Shown: in pieces, positions 40,182-49,136 of the stretch | Layout: each line of letters opens with the position of its first letter | How positions within the stretch are numbered: the first letter of the stretch is position 1 | Origin: Streptomyces cirratus | GTDB taxonomy: Bacteria > Actinomycetota > Actinomycetes > Streptomycetales > Streptomycetaceae | Assembly: GCF_014650775.1 (NCBI RefSeq) | Contig: NZ_BMVP01000007.1 | Coordinates: 1 to 64,000, forward strand | Length of the DNA stretch: 64,000 nt | Reading direction: 5' to 3' | Made by a program: the position numbers and the translations under genes | Notes under the pieces: generated by a model | What the model was told of the DNA's origin: nothing | Databases searched by the model: none | The model's input: the letters and a program-made list of their open reading frames with translations, nothing else

Positions 40182-41252
40182 TCAGCTCGCGTAGGAACCG
40201 GTGAGGGTCGCGCCCTCGGTGTGGTCGCCACGGTCCAGGATCTCGCCCGCGACCCAGGCGTCCACGCCCCGGTCGGCCAGCGCGGTCAGGGCCACGTCCA
40301 CCGACTCCTGCGGGACGACGGCCATCATGCCGACGCCCATGTTCAGCGTCTTCTCCAGCTCCAGCTGCTCCACCCGGCCGGTCCGGCCGACCAGGTCGAA
40401 GATGGCGCCGGGGGCCCAGGTCGAGCGGTCGACCGTGGCGTGCAGGTGGTCCGGGATCACCCGGGCGAGGTTGGCCGCGAGGCCGCCGCCCGTGATGTGC
40501 GAGTACGCGTGGACCTCGGCCGTACGGGTGAGGGCCATGCAGTCCAGCGAGTAGATCTTGGTCGGCTCCAGCAGCTCCTCGCCGAGGGTCCGGCCGAGGT
40601 CGTCGACGTGCTGCTCCAGGGCCATCCCCGCCTGGTCGAGCAGGACGTGACGGACCAGCGAGTACCCGTTCGAGTGAAGGCCGGACGATGCCATGGCGAT
40701 GACGGCGTCACCCGTACGGATGCGATCCGCGCCCAGGAGCCGGTCGTACTCGACCACACCGGTGCCCGCGCCCGCCACATCGAAGTCGTCCGGGCCCAGC
40801 AGACCCGGGTGCTCGGCGGTCTCGCCGCCCACCAGGGCGCAGCCGGCGAGGACACAGCCCTCGGCGATGCCCTTGACGATGGCCGCGACACGCTCGGGGT
40901 GCACCTTGCCGACGCAGATGTAGTCGGTCATGAAGAGCGGCTCGGCTCCGCAGACGACGATGTCGTCCATGACCATGGCGACCAGGTCGTGGCCGATGGT
41001 GTCGTACACGCCGAGCCGGCGGGCGACGTCCACCTTGGTGCCGACACCGTCGGTGGCGGAGGCGAGCAGGGGGCGCTCGTACCGCTTGAGGGCGGAGGCG
41101 TCGAAGAGGCCGGCGAACCCGCCGAGGCCGCCGAGGACCTCGGGGCGCTGCGTCTTCTTCACCCACTCCTTCATGAGTTCGACGGCGCGGTCTCCCGCTT
41201 CGATGTCGACACCTGCTGCTGCGTAGCTGGCACCGGTGGTCTTCTCTGTCAT
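40182..41252 (-). CDS. purM: Phosphoribosylformylglycinamidine cyclo-ligase (AIR synthetase)
   Basis: A 356-aa enzyme of de novo purine synthesis that closes FGAM to AIR using ATP. Motifs include LLASATDGVGTKVDVA, MVMDDIVVCGAEPLFMTDY, the glycine-rich VGGETAEHPGLL and HITGGGLAANLARVIP. It lies downstream of purF on the same strand with a 132-base gap, so the two may be co-transcribed. The ATG at 41252 is supported by the usual family N-terminus (SYAAAGVDIEAGDRAV), but no Shine-Dalgarno is visible; instead the start codon sits within a 12-bp palindrome. Confidence 0.95.
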   Translation of the reverse strand: MTEKTTGASYAAAGVDIEAGDRAVELMKEWVKKTQRPEVLGGLGGFAGLFDASALKRYERPLLASATDGVGTKVDVARRLGVYDTIGHDLVAMVMDDIVVCGAEPLFMTDYICVGKVHPERVAAIVKGIAEGCVLAGCALVGGETAEHPGLLGPDDFDVAGAGTGVVEYDRLLGADRIRTGDAVIAMASSGLHSNGYSLVRHVLLDQAGMALEQHVDDLGRTLGEELLEPTKIYSLDCMALTRTAEVHAYSHITGGGLAANLARVIPDHLHATVDRSTWAPGAIFDLVGRTGRVEQLELEKTLNMGVGMMAVVPQESVDVALTALADRGVDAWVAGEILDRGDHTEGATLTGSYAS

Positions 41253-41384
41253 GACAGGAGAGAGCTTTCGTGTCGTTACTGCGGGTGGTGCACGGCCCTG
41301 GGAAAAGCCTGAAAGACAGGGCCGGGCGCAGGTTGAACGGGATGGGGCGGGCGGGACCCGTCCGGGGGACGGGTCCGGCGCGTC

Positions 41385-42902
41385 CTACGGGCGCCGGAGC
41401 GCGTCGGCGGCGTCGGTGCCGCCCGCGAGCTCGGACTCCAGGAGCTGCTTGCCGAGCAGCTGCGGGTCGGGCAGCTCCATCGGGTACTCGCCGTCGAAGC
41501 AGGCACGGCAGAGGTTGGGCTTCTGGATGGTGGTCGCCTCGACCATCGCGTCGAGCGAGATGTACGAGAGCGAGTCGGCGCCGAGCGACGTGGCGATCTC
41601 GTCGACCGTCATGCCGTTGGCGATCAGCTCGGCCCGGGTGGCGAAGTCGATGCCGAAGAAGCACGGCCACTTCACCGGCGGCGAGGAGATCCGGATGTGG
41701 ACCTCGGCCGCACCGGCCTCGCGGAGCATCTTGACCAGGGCCCGCTGGGTGTTGCCGCGGACGATCGAGTCGTCCACGACCACCAGGCGCTTGCCCCGGA
41801 TGACTTCCTTGAGGGGGTTGAGCTTGAGCCGGATGCCGAGCTGGCGGATCGTCTGCGAGGGCTGGATGAAGGTCCGTCCCACGTAGGCGTTCTTGACCAG
41901 GCCGGATCCGTACGGGATGCCGCTGGCCTCGGCGTAGCCGACCGCGGCGGGCGTGCCGGACTCCGGCGTCGCTATGACCAGGTCCGCTTCGACCGGGGCT
42001 TCCTCCGCCAGGCGACGGCCCATCTCGACACGCGAGAGATAGACGTTGCGGCCGGCGATGTCGGTGTCCGGGCGCGCCAGGTAGACGTACTCGAAGACAC
42101 AGCCCTTGGGCTTCGCTTCCGCGAATCGGGATGTCCGCAGGCCGTTCTCGTCGATCGCGATGAGCTCGCCCGGCTCGACCTCGCGGACGAAGCTGGCGCC
42201 GCAGATGTCGAGGGCTGCGGTCTCGCTCGCGACCACCCAGCCGCGCTCAAGGCGGCCGAGGACCAGCGGGCGGATGCCCTGCGGGTCACGGGCGGTGTAG
42301 AGGGTTCCCTCGTCCATGAAGACCAGCGAGAACGCGCCCTTGACCTGCGGGAGGACCTTGGCGGCCGACTCCTCGATGGTCAGGGGCTTGCCGTCGTCGT
42401 CGGTCTGGCCGGCCAGCAGGGCGGTGACCAGGTCGGTGTCGTTGGTGGCCGCCACCTGGGTGGCACGGCCGTCCTGACGGGGGAGGTCGGCGACCATCTC
42501 GGCGAGCTCGGCGGTGTTCACCAGGTTGCCGTTGTGACCCAGGGCGATCGAGCCGTGGGCGGTCGCGCGGAAAGTGGGCTGCGCGTTCTCCCAGACGGAA
42601 GCGCCGGTGGTCGAATAGCGGGCGTGACCGACCGCGATATGACCCTGGAGCGAGCCGAGAGAGGTTTCGTCGAAGACTTGGGAAACGAGGCCCATGTCTT
42701 TGAAGACGAGGATCTGGGAACCGTTGCTCACAGCGATTCCCGCGGACTCTTGTCCGCGGTGCTGTAGTGCATACAGTCCGAAGTAGGTGAGCTTGGCGAC
42801 CTCTTCACCCGGAGCCCAGACACCGAAGACGCCGCAAGCGTCCTGGGGGCCCTTTTCGCCGGGGAGCAGGTCGTGGTTGAGTCGTCCATCACCACGAGGC
42901 AC
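41385..42902 (-). CDS. purF: Amidophosphoribosyltransferase (GPAT)
   Basis: A 505-aa first committed enzyme of purine synthesis (PRPP plus glutamine to phosphoribosylamine). The N-terminal Ntn glutaminase uses Cys23 (DACGVFGVW) after removal of a 22-residue propeptide, as in the Bacillus-type enzyme. The C-terminal phosphoribosyltransferase has the PRPP loop VVDDSIVRGNTQ. The four iron-sulfur-type cysteines were not checked individually. The GTG at 42902 follows CGGAAG. It is divergent from the leader peptide and sulfatase transcription unit. Confidence 0.95.
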   Translation of the reverse strand: MPRGDGRLNHDLLPGEKGPQDACGVFGVWAPGEEVAKLTYFGLYALQHRGQESAGIAVSNGSQILVFKDMGLVSQVFDETSLGSLQGHIAVGHARYSTTGASVWENAQPTFRATAHGSIALGHNGNLVNTAELAEMVADLPRQDGRATQVAATNDTDLVTALLAGQTDDDGKPLTIEESAAKVLPQVKGAFSLVFMDEGTLYTARDPQGIRPLVLGRLERGWVVASETAALDICGASFVREVEPGELIAIDENGLRTSRFAEAKPKGCVFEYVYLARPDTDIAGRNVYLSRVEMGRRLAEEAPVEADLVIATPESGTPAAVGYAEASGIPYGSGLVKNAYVGRTFIQPSQTIRQLGIRLKLNPLKEVIRGKRLVVVDDSIVRGNTQRALVKMLREAGAAEVHIRISSPPVKWPCFFGIDFATRAELIANGMTVDEIATSLGADSLSYISLDAMVEATTIQKPNLCRACFDGEYPMELPDPQLLGKQLLESELAGGTDAADALRRP

Positions 42903-43011
42903 GCTTCCGAGTGTAGGCGAGATCGACCACTGGTCCGAATTGGGGACGGCCGGGAAATCTCACAGCACAGAGGGTGACGGAACCTTCCCGTCTCGGTATC
43001 CGAGCTCTTTG

Positions 43012-43040
43012 TTGACAGGTCCGCGCGCATTCGACAGGCT
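43012..43040 (+). promoter_or_regulatory. Promoter of the leader peptide/sulfatase transcript
   Basis: A consensus TTGACA (43012-43017), 17-base spacer and CAGGCT (43035-43040, one off the common TAGGCT). The expected start site (about 43046-43049) coincides with the ATG of the leader peptide, so that ORF would be leaderless. Confidence 0.65.
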
Positions 43041-43048
43041 CTCGCCCC

Positions 43049-43144
43049 ATGCAGCCCCTCGGTGACCGCACCGTCACCCTCGTCGAGCGCCGGCACGTGG
43101 ACCTGGTCCGTGTCGCGAGCGCCATCTGTCGCTGCCCCGCGTAG
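43049..43144 (+). CDS. Short cysteine-containing leader peptide upstream of the sulfatase
   Basis: A 31-codon ORF encoding a peptide with TLVERRHVDLVRVASAICRC near its end and a final Pro-Ala. This pattern (RRHVDL, then RV.SA.C near the C-terminus) is that of short Streptomyces putative leader peptides found upstream of sulfur-metabolism genes, as recalled; the two Cys codons at positions 27 and 29 fit ribosome-sensed cysteine availability. The ATG is at the predicted transcript start, so translation is probably leaderless. Between it and the sulfatase GTG at 43297 lies a C-rich, G-poor stretch (about 43145-43240) resembling a Rho loading region. The attenuation mechanism is inferred. The ORF is too short to be certain from sequence alone. 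Confidence 0.72.
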   Translation: MQPLGDRTVTLVERRHVDLVRVASAICRCPA

Positions 43145-43296
43145 TCGTACGCCGCTTCCCCTCCGCGCCACCGGCTTCGCTTGCCGCTGCCCTTTTGCGC
43201 TTTCTTCCCCTTCGCCCCGCCTGAGCCCGCTCGCCGTGCCGTGCGCCGTCCCGCGCCGCCCGGAGCCGGGCCGGCGGGCCATGCCTTGGAGTACCT
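43145..43296 (+). promoter_or_regulatory. C-rich spacer between leader peptide and sulfatase gene
   Basis: This 152-base interval is rich in C and T and poor in G over its first 90 bases, including a pyrimidine run (CTTTCTTCCCCTTCGCCCC), then becomes GC-rich with a possible hairpin around GCCCGGAGCCGGGC before the ribosome binding site GGAG. It could be a Rho-sensitive attenuator controlled by leader translation. Confidence 0.4.
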
Positions 43297-44718
43297 GTGA
43301 CCTCGTACGGATCCCCCCTGTCCCGCCGTGCGTTCGGCGGCGCCGTCGGCGTGAGCGCGGCCGCCGCCGCGGTGGGGCTGGGCTCGGCGCCCGCCGCCGC
43401 CCAGGCCCGGCAGACCGGCCCCGCCGAGCGGGAGTTCCGGGCCGCGCCGGGACGCCGGTCCCGGCGCCCCAACGTCCTGTTCGTCCTCGGCGACGACCTC
43501 GGCTGGGCGGACCTGTCCTCCTACGGCGCCCCGCACATCAAGACCCCGAACCTGGACCGGCTGGCCCGCGAGGGCGTCCGCTTCACCGACGCCTACTCGG
43601 GCTCCGCGACCTGCTCCCCGACCCGGTTCAGCCTGTACACGGGCCGCTACCCGGGCCGTACGCGGGGCGGCCTGGCGGAGCCGATCGCCGACAAGTCGGC
43701 CGGACTCGACCCGACGCACCCGACGCTGGCCTCCCTGCTGCGCGACCGCGGCTACGCGACGGCGCTGATCGGCAAGTGGCACTGCGGCTACCTGCCGGAC
43801 TACAGCCCGACCCGCTCCGGATGGGACGAGTTCTTCGGCAACTTCGGCGGGGCGCTGGAGTACTACTCCAAGCTGGGCCTCGGCGGCGAGTACGACCTCT
43901 ACGAGGGCGACGCCGAGTACAAGGACCTGCGCTACTACACGCGGATCATCACGGAGCGGGCGGTCGAGTACGTCTCGCGCGACCACCGCGGCAAGCCCTG
44001 GCTGCTGAACCTCAACTTCACCACCCCGCACTGGCCGTGGATCGCGGACGGGGACACGGCGCAGAGCGCGGAGATCGTCCGGCGGATCAAGGCCGGTGAC
44101 GCACGGGCGCTGTGGCACCAGGACGGCGGGTCGGTCGAGAAGTACAAGCAGATGGTGGAGGACCTGGACCGGTCGGTCGGCGCGGTGCTGGAAGCCCTCG
44201 AGCGTTCGGGCCAGGAGGAGGACACCCTGGTCGTCTTCGCGAGCGACAACGGAGGTGAGCGCTTCTCCTACAACTGGCCGCTCTCGGGCAACAAAGCCTC
44301 CCTCCAGGAGGGCGGCATCAGGGTGCCGACGATCGCGCGCTGGCCCGCCCGGCTGGACGGTGGCCAGGTCAGCCACGTCCCGGTGTTCAGTCCCGACTGG
44401 ACGGCGACGCTGCTGGAAGTGGCCGGCGCCCGGCCGCACCCGGCCTTCCCCCTGGACGGGGTGAGCCTCGCCGGGTACTTGCTGCGCGGGGAGGAGCCCG
44501 CGGAGCGGGACCTGTTCTGGAGGGTGCGCGGGGAGCGGGCGCTGCGCCGCGGCAACTGGAAGTACTACCAGGGCAAGAGCGGCCGGGACCAGCTCTTCGA
44601 CCTGGCCGCGGACCCCCGCGAGCAGGCCGACAAGGCGGCCGTGGAACCGGCCCGGCTGGCGCGGCTGCGGGCGGCTTGGGAGAAGACGGACGCGGGGCTG
44701 CTGCCGTACCCGGGGTGA
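43297..44718 (+). CDS. Tat-exported type I sulfatase (arylsulfatase family)
   Basis: A 473-aa formylglycine-dependent sulfatase. A Tat signal (PLSRRAFGGAV) leads to an exported alkaline-phosphatase-fold domain. The calcium-binding LGDDLGWADLSS (Asp66, Asp67) and the sulfatase signature TCSPTRFSLYTGRYP are present, with Cys106 to be converted to formylglycine, then GKWHCGYLPD and VFASDNGGERF. It would release sulfate from organic sulfate esters outside the cell. The GTG at 43297 follows GGAG by 5 bases. The leader peptide upstream suggests sulfur- or cysteine-responsive expression. It is convergent with the META-domain gene, 4 bases away. Confidence 0.9.
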   Translation: MTSYGSPLSRRAFGGAVGVSAAAAAVGLGSAPAAAQARQTGPAEREFRAAPGRRSRRPNVLFVLGDDLGWADLSSYGAPHIKTPNLDRLAREGVRFTDAYSGSATCSPTRFSLYTGRYPGRTRGGLAEPIADKSAGLDPTHPTLASLLRDRGYATALIGKWHCGYLPDYSPTRSGWDEFFGNFGGALEYYSKLGLGGEYDLYEGDAEYKDLRYYTRIITERAVEYVSRDHRGKPWLLNLNFTTPHWPWIADGDTAQSAEIVRRIKAGDARALWHQDGGSVEKYKQMVEDLDRSVGAVLEALERSGQEEDTLVVFASDNGGERFSYNWPLSGNKASLQEGGIRVPTIARWPARLDGGQVSHVPVFSPDWTATLLEVAGARPHPAFPLDGVSLAGYLLRGEEPAERDLFWRVRGERALRRGNWKYYQGKSGRDQLFDLAADPREQADKAAVEPARLARLRAAWEKTDAGLLPYPG

Positions 44719-44722
44719 GGGC

Positions 44723-45277
44723 TCACTCCGCCGCGGAGGCCGCCTCGGCGGTCAGGCCCGCAGCGCCCGCAGCGCCCGCGTCGGCGCCGTCGGCCCCGCC
44801 GGTCAGGGTCAGCGTCCGGCCCTCGACCTTCCAGCCGAGCGGGCCCCTGGCGAACAGCGTGGTCAGGGCCCGTTCGACCTCGCCGGCCGGGCCCGTGCAG
44901 GCCATCCGGGTGGTGGCGAGCGGCCCGAAGCCGAGCGAGGCGCCGACGACGGTGGCCCTGGCCGTGAAGCGGTTGCAGCCGAGGCCACCGCTCACCGAGC
45001 CGTCGTGGGTGATGGTGAAACGCGCCTTCCCGGTGGCATCGGCGGGCACGGCGGAGGCCGTCCCGCCCTGCGCCAGGGCGGTGACGGTCCACTCGGTGTC
45101 GGTCAGCGGCGCGTCGGCAGGGGGCTCCGGGGAGGGCTTGCCGTCGACGGTCCCCGAGTGGACGGGCCGGGGCGCGCCGTCCTGGGCACCGCAGGCGGTG
45201 GTTCCGGCGAGCGCGAGGAGGGCGGCCAGGACGGCGGCGGGCACGGCGGCGGGGAGCGCGGGACGTTGCGTACGCAT
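44723..45277 (-). CDS. META-domain (HslJ-like) lipoprotein
   Basis: A 184-aa predicted lipoprotein. The signal peptide ends in lipobox AGTTAC (Cys29). The mature part has a META/HslJ-like domain (about 58-160) with the typical TEWTVTALAQ, GCNRFTARATV and ATTRMACTGP. META domains occur in heat-inducible and stress-associated envelope proteins of unclear biochemical role. The C-terminus is Ala/Gly-rich. The ATG at 45277 has only a short AGG upstream. It may be co-transcribed with the preceding gene at 45324. Confidence 0.82.
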   Translation of the reverse strand: MRTQRPALPAAVPAAVLAALLALAGTTACGAQDGAPRPVHSGTVDGKPSPEPPADAPLTDTEWTVTALAQGGTASAVPADATGKARFTITHDGSVSGGLGCNRFTARATVVGASLGFGPLATTRMACTGPAGEVERALTTLFARGPLGWKVEGRTLTLTGGADGADAGAAGAAGLTAEAASAAE

Positions 45278-45323
45278 GTGCCTGTGACGGCCGGCCGGCC
45301 CGGCCGGTTCCCCGGTCAGCTCA

Positions 45324-46115
45324 TCAGCTCATCAGCGGCAGCAGCGCCGACAGGTCGGCCCGCTCACCGCTGGCCCGTACGTGGGCTTCGCGCACCGCCT
45401 CGGCCCAGCCGGTCCGGCCCGTCGCCAGCCGCAGCCAGGTCAGCGGGTCGGTCTCGACCACGTTCGGCGGGGTGCCCCGGGTGTGGCGGGGCCCCTCGAC
45501 GCACTGGACCACCGCGAAGGGCGGGATCCGGACCTCGACCGAGCCACCGGGCGCGCTGACGGCGAGGGCGTCGGCGAGCAGCCGGGTGCAGGCGGCGAGG
45601 GCCTGCCGCTCGATCGGGACGTCCAGCCCGGCCGCCCGGTTCAGGTCATCGGTGTGCACCACGAGTTCGACGGTCCGGGTGACCAGGAAGTCCCCGAGGG
45701 TCATGGCCCCGACCCACAGGCTGAGCACCCGGCGGTCCGGGTTCGCTGCGAGGGCCTCGGCCAGCCGCGCCCCTGCGCGCTCGTACAGCTCGGGCAGCGG
45801 CGCGCCGGCCAGGGTCTCCTTCGCCGCCTCGGCGATCTTCCCGGCCAGCGACGCGGTGGCGGAGGGCCATTCGACGGCGGTCAATTCCGGCACGGCGGCG
45901 GGCGGCCGGGCCAGACCGGCGGCCAGCGAGTCCGCGATCCACGCGACGTGCGCGGCCAGGTCCCCGACCGTCCACCGGCCGAGCCCGGCCGGCCGGGCCA
46001 GCTGTTCGGGGGTCAACTCCCCTACGGCGCCCGCGACATGGCCGAACTGGGCCATGACGGCGGCGCGGATCTTGGCGGAGTCGTAGGTGCGCGTTTTCCT
46101 CTTGGCGGGCGGCAT
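45324..46115 (-). CDS. Maleylpyruvate isomerase-like / mycothiol-dependent DinB-fold protein
   Basis: A 263-aa protein. The N-terminal DinB-like four-helix bundle (about 15-165) shows GRWTVGDLAAHVAWIADSLAAG and VELVVHTDDLNRAAG, with metal-binding His residues typical of the mycothiol-dependent maleylpyruvate isomerase family. A C-terminal SCP2-like domain (about 175-260) ends in DPLTWLRLATGR. In actinomycetes such proteins are thought to use mycothiol for detoxification or isomerisation; the substrate here is unknown. The start at 46115 gives MPPAKRKTRTYDS. It lies downstream of purL behind a strong hairpin, hence is probably a separate unit. Confidence 0.82.
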   Translation of the reverse strand: MPPAKRKTRTYDSAKIRAAVMAQFGHVAGAVGELTPEQLARPAGLGRWTVGDLAAHVAWIADSLAAGLARPPAAVPELTAVEWPSATASLAGKIAEAAKETLAGAPLPELYERAGARLAEALAANPDRRVLSLWVGAMTLGDFLVTRTVELVVHTDDLNRAAGLDVPIERQALAACTRLLADALAVSAPGGSVEVRIPPFAVVQCVEGPRHTRGTPPNVVETDPLTWLRLATGRTGWAEAVREAHVRASGERADLSALLPLMS

Positions 46116-46143
46116 GGCCCGACCCTACTCGGGCGGTCCGGCG

Positions 46144-46182
46144 CACGAGCCCCTGCCCGCAGGACGCGGGCAGGGGCTCGTG
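46144..46182 (-). terminator. Hairpin terminator of the purSQL operon
   Basis: CACGAGCCCCTGCCCGC (46144-46160), loop AGGAC, GCGGGCAGGGGCTCGTG (46166-46182): a perfect 17-bp stem 26 bases past the purL stop codon. Confidence 0.85.
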
Positions 46183-46207
46183 TGACGCAGCGGGTCCGGG
46201 CGCAGGA

Positions 46208-48457
46208 TCAGGCGAGGAGCGCCGGGATCGTCGCCTCGTGGGCGGTACGCAGTTCCGCGAGCGGGATCGTGAACTCGCCCTGGACCTCGATCTCCTCGCC
46301 GTCGACCACGCCGATACGGGTGGCCGGCAGACCCCGCGCACCGCACATGTCGGTGAAGCGGAGTTCCTCGCTGCGCGGGACCGCCACGATGGCGCGGCCC
46401 GCGGACTCGGAGAACAGGAAGGTGAAGGCGTCCAGGCCTTCCGGGACCACGACCCGCGCGCCGTTGCCGCCGCGCAGGCAGGACTCGGTGAGCGCCTGGA
46501 TCACGCCACCGTCCGACAGGTCGTGCGCGGCGTCGACCATGCCGTCGCGCGAGGCCGAGATCAGGATCTCGCCGAGCAGCTTCTCGCGGGCGAGGTCCAC
46601 CTTGGGCGGCATGCCGCCGAGGTGCTGGTGCACGACCTCGGACCACGCCGAGCCACCGAACTCCTCGGCCGTGTCGCCGAGCAGGTACAGCAGCTGGCCG
46701 GCCTCCGAGAACGCCATCGGCGTGCGGCGGTTGACGTCGTCGATCACACCGAGGACCGCCACGACCGGGGTCGGGTGGATCGCGATGTCACCGGTCTGGT
46801 TGTACAGCGAGACGTTGCCGCCGGTCACCGGGGTGCCCAGCTCCAGGCAGCCGTCGGCGAGACCGCGGGTGGCCTCCGCGAACTGCCACATGACGCCCGG
46901 GTCCTCGGGGGAGCCGAAGTTCAGGCAGTCGGAGATCGCGAGCGGCTTGGCGCCGGTCGCGGCGACGTTGCGGTACGCCTCCGCCAGCGCGAGCTGCGCA
47001 CCCGTGTACGGGTCGAGCTTCGCGAAGCGGCCGTTGCCGTCGGTGGCCATGGCGACGCCGAGGCCGGTCTCCTCGTCGATGCGGACCATGCCGGCGTCCT
47101 CGGGCTGCGCGAGCACCGTGTTGCCCTGTACGAAACGGTCGTACTGGTCGGTGACCCAGGACTTCGACGCCTGGTTCGGCGACGACACCAGCGCCAGGAC
47201 CTGCGCGCGCAGCTCCTCGGAGGTCGCCGGCCGCGGCAGCTTGCCCGCGTCGTCCGCCTGGAGCGCGTCCTGCCACTCGGGGCGGGCGTAGGGGCGGTGG
47301 TAGACGGGTCCCTCGTGGGCGACGGTGCCCGGGGGCACGTCCACGATCTGCTCGCCGTGCCAGAAGATCTCCAGGCGCTCGCCGTCGGTGACTTCACCGA
47401 TGACGGTGGCGATGACGTCCCACTTCTCGCAGATCTCCATGAAGCGGTCGACGTGCTGGGGCTCGACGATCGCGCACATGCGTTCCTGCGACTCGCTCAT
47501 GAGGATTTCCTCGGGCGAGAGGGTCGCGTCGCGCAGCGGGACGGTGTCCAGCTCGACGCGCATGCCGCCGGAACCGGCGGAGGCCAGCTCGCTCGTGGCG
47601 CAGGACAGCCCGGCGCCGCCGAGGTCCTGGATGCCGGCGACCAGCTTCTCCTTGAAGATCTCCAGGGTGCACTCGATGAGGAGCTTCTCCTGGAAGGGGT
47701 CGCCGACCTGGACCGCGGGGCGCTTGGTGGGCTTGCTGTCGTCGAAGGTCTCCGAGGCCAGCACGGACACGCCGCCGATGCCGTCGCCCCCGGTGCGCGC
47801 ACCGTAGAGGACGACCTTGTTGCCGGGGCCGGACGCCTTGGCGAGGTGGATGTCCTCGTGCTTCATCACGCCGATGCAGCCGGCGTTGACCAGCGGGTTG
47901 CCCTGGTAGCAGGCGTCGAAGACGACCTCGCCGCCGATGTTCGGCAGGCCCAGGCAGTTGCCGTAGCCGCCGATGCCCGCGACGACGCCCGGAAGGACGC
48001 GCTTGGTGTCGGGGTGGTCGGCGGCGCCGAAGCGCAGCGGGTCCACGACGGCGACGGGGCGGGCGCCCATGGCGAGGATGTCGCGGACGATGCCGCCGAC
48101 GCCGGTGGCGGCACCCTGGTAGGGCTCGATGTACGAGGGGTGGTTGTGCGACTCGACCTTGAAGGTGACCGCGTAGCCCTGGCCGACGTCGACGACGCCG
48201 GCGTTCTCGCCGATGCCGACGAGCATGGCCGTGTTCTCGGGGGCCTTGTCGCCGAACTGCTTCAAGTGGACCTTGCTGCTCTTGTAGGAGCAGTGCTCGG
48301 ACCACATGACGGAGTACATGGCGAGCTCGGCGCCCGTGGGGCGGCGGCCGAGGATCTCCCGGATACGGGCGTACTCGTCCTCCTTGAGGCCGAGTTCCTT
48401 CCAGGGCTGCGCCGCGTCGGGGGTCTCGGTGGCGTTCTTGATGGTGTCGAGGCTCAT
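46208..48457 (-). CDS. purL: Phosphoribosylformylglycinamidine synthase subunit PurL (small, three-subunit type)
   Basis: A 749-aa ATPase/synthetase subunit that converts FGAR to FGAM with ammonia supplied by PurQ and bridged by PurS. Length and domain layout match the small PurL of Gram-positives. Motifs include WSEHCSYKSSKVHLKQF, the ATP-binding KVESHNHPSYIEPYQGAATG, GGEVVFDACYQGNP and VTGGNVSLYNQ. The ATG at 48457 overlaps the purQ stop codon (ATGA), so the two are translationally coupled. It is the last gene of purS-purQ-purL. Confidence 0.96.
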   Translation of the reverse strand: MSLDTIKNATETPDAAQPWKELGLKEDEYARIREILGRRPTGAELAMYSVMWSEHCSYKSSKVHLKQFGDKAPENTAMLVGIGENAGVVDVGQGYAVTFKVESHNHPSYIEPYQGAATGVGGIVRDILAMGARPVAVVDPLRFGAADHPDTKRVLPGVVAGIGGYGNCLGLPNIGGEVVFDACYQGNPLVNAGCIGVMKHEDIHLAKASGPGNKVVLYGARTGGDGIGGVSVLASETFDDSKPTKRPAVQVGDPFQEKLLIECTLEIFKEKLVAGIQDLGGAGLSCATSELASAGSGGMRVELDTVPLRDATLSPEEILMSESQERMCAIVEPQHVDRFMEICEKWDVIATVIGEVTDGERLEIFWHGEQIVDVPPGTVAHEGPVYHRPYARPEWQDALQADDAGKLPRPATSEELRAQVLALVSSPNQASKSWVTDQYDRFVQGNTVLAQPEDAGMVRIDEETGLGVAMATDGNGRFAKLDPYTGAQLALAEAYRNVAATGAKPLAISDCLNFGSPEDPGVMWQFAEATRGLADGCLELGTPVTGGNVSLYNQTGDIAIHPTPVVAVLGVIDDVNRRTPMAFSEAGQLLYLLGDTAEEFGGSAWSEVVHQHLGGMPPKVDLAREKLLGEILISASRDGMVDAAHDLSDGGVIQALTESCLRGGNGARVVVPEGLDAFTFLFSESAGRAIVAVPRSEELRFTDMCGARGLPATRIGVVDGEEIEVQGEFTIPLAELRTAHEATIPALLA

Positions 48458-49134
48458 GCGCTGACCAGCTTCTTCAGGACCGACGTGAAGAACGGGAGGC
48501 CGTCGGTGCGGCCCGTCCCGATCAGCGGCTCGACCGCGTGCTCGGGGTGCGGCATGAGGCCGAGGACGTTGCCGGCGGCGTTGGTGATGCCGGCGATGTC
48601 GCGCAGCGAGCCGTTCGGGTTCCCGTCGAGGTACCGGAAGGCCACTCGGCCTTCGGCCTCCAGTTCGTCGAGCGTGCGCTCGTCGGCGGTGTAGCGGCCG
48701 TCCATGTTCTTGAGCGGGATGGAGATCTCCTGGCCGGCTTCGTAGTCGCCGGTCCACGCACCTCCCGCGTTCTCCACGCGCAGCTTCTGCTCGCGGCAGA
48801 TGAAGTGCAGGTGGTTGTTGCGGAGCATCGCCCCCGGCAGCAGGTGGGCTTCGGTCAGGACCTGGAAGCCGTTGCAGATGCCGAGGACGGGCATGCCGCC
48901 CTTGGCCTGCTCGATGATGGTCTCCATCACCGGCGAGAACCGGGAGATGGCCCCGGCGCGCAGGTAGTCCCCGTAGGAGAAGCCGCCCGCGAGGACGACC
49001 GCGTCGACCTGGTGGAGGTCCTTGTCGCGGTGCCACAGCGAGACGGGCTCGGCTCCGGCGAGGCGCACGGCGCGCAGTGAGTCACGGTCGTCGAGCGTTC
49101 CCGGGAACGTGACGACTCCGATGCGAGTGGTCAC
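48454..49134 (-). CDS. purQ: Phosphoribosylformylglycinamidine synthase subunit PurQ (glutaminase)
   Basis: A 226-aa class I glutamine amidotransferase of the FGAM synthase complex. The nucleophile lies in LGICNGFQVL and the His/Glu of the triad in MPHPEHAVEP. AGGFSYGDYLRAGAI is the family signature. The GTG at 49134 begins two bases after the purS stop codon, and the stop overlaps the purL start, giving tight stoichiometric coupling. Confidence 0.96.
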   Translation of the reverse strand: MTTRIGVVTFPGTLDDRDSLRAVRLAGAEPVSLWHRDKDLHQVDAVVLAGGFSYGDYLRAGAISRFSPVMETIIEQAKGGMPVLGICNGFQVLTEAHLLPGAMLRNNHLHFICREQKLRVENAGGAWTGDYEAGQEISIPLKNMDGRYTADERTLDELEAEGRVAFRYLDGNPNGSLRDIAGITNAAGNVLGLMPHPEHAVEPLIGTGRTDGLPFFTSVLKKLVSA

Positions 49135-49136
49135 CG

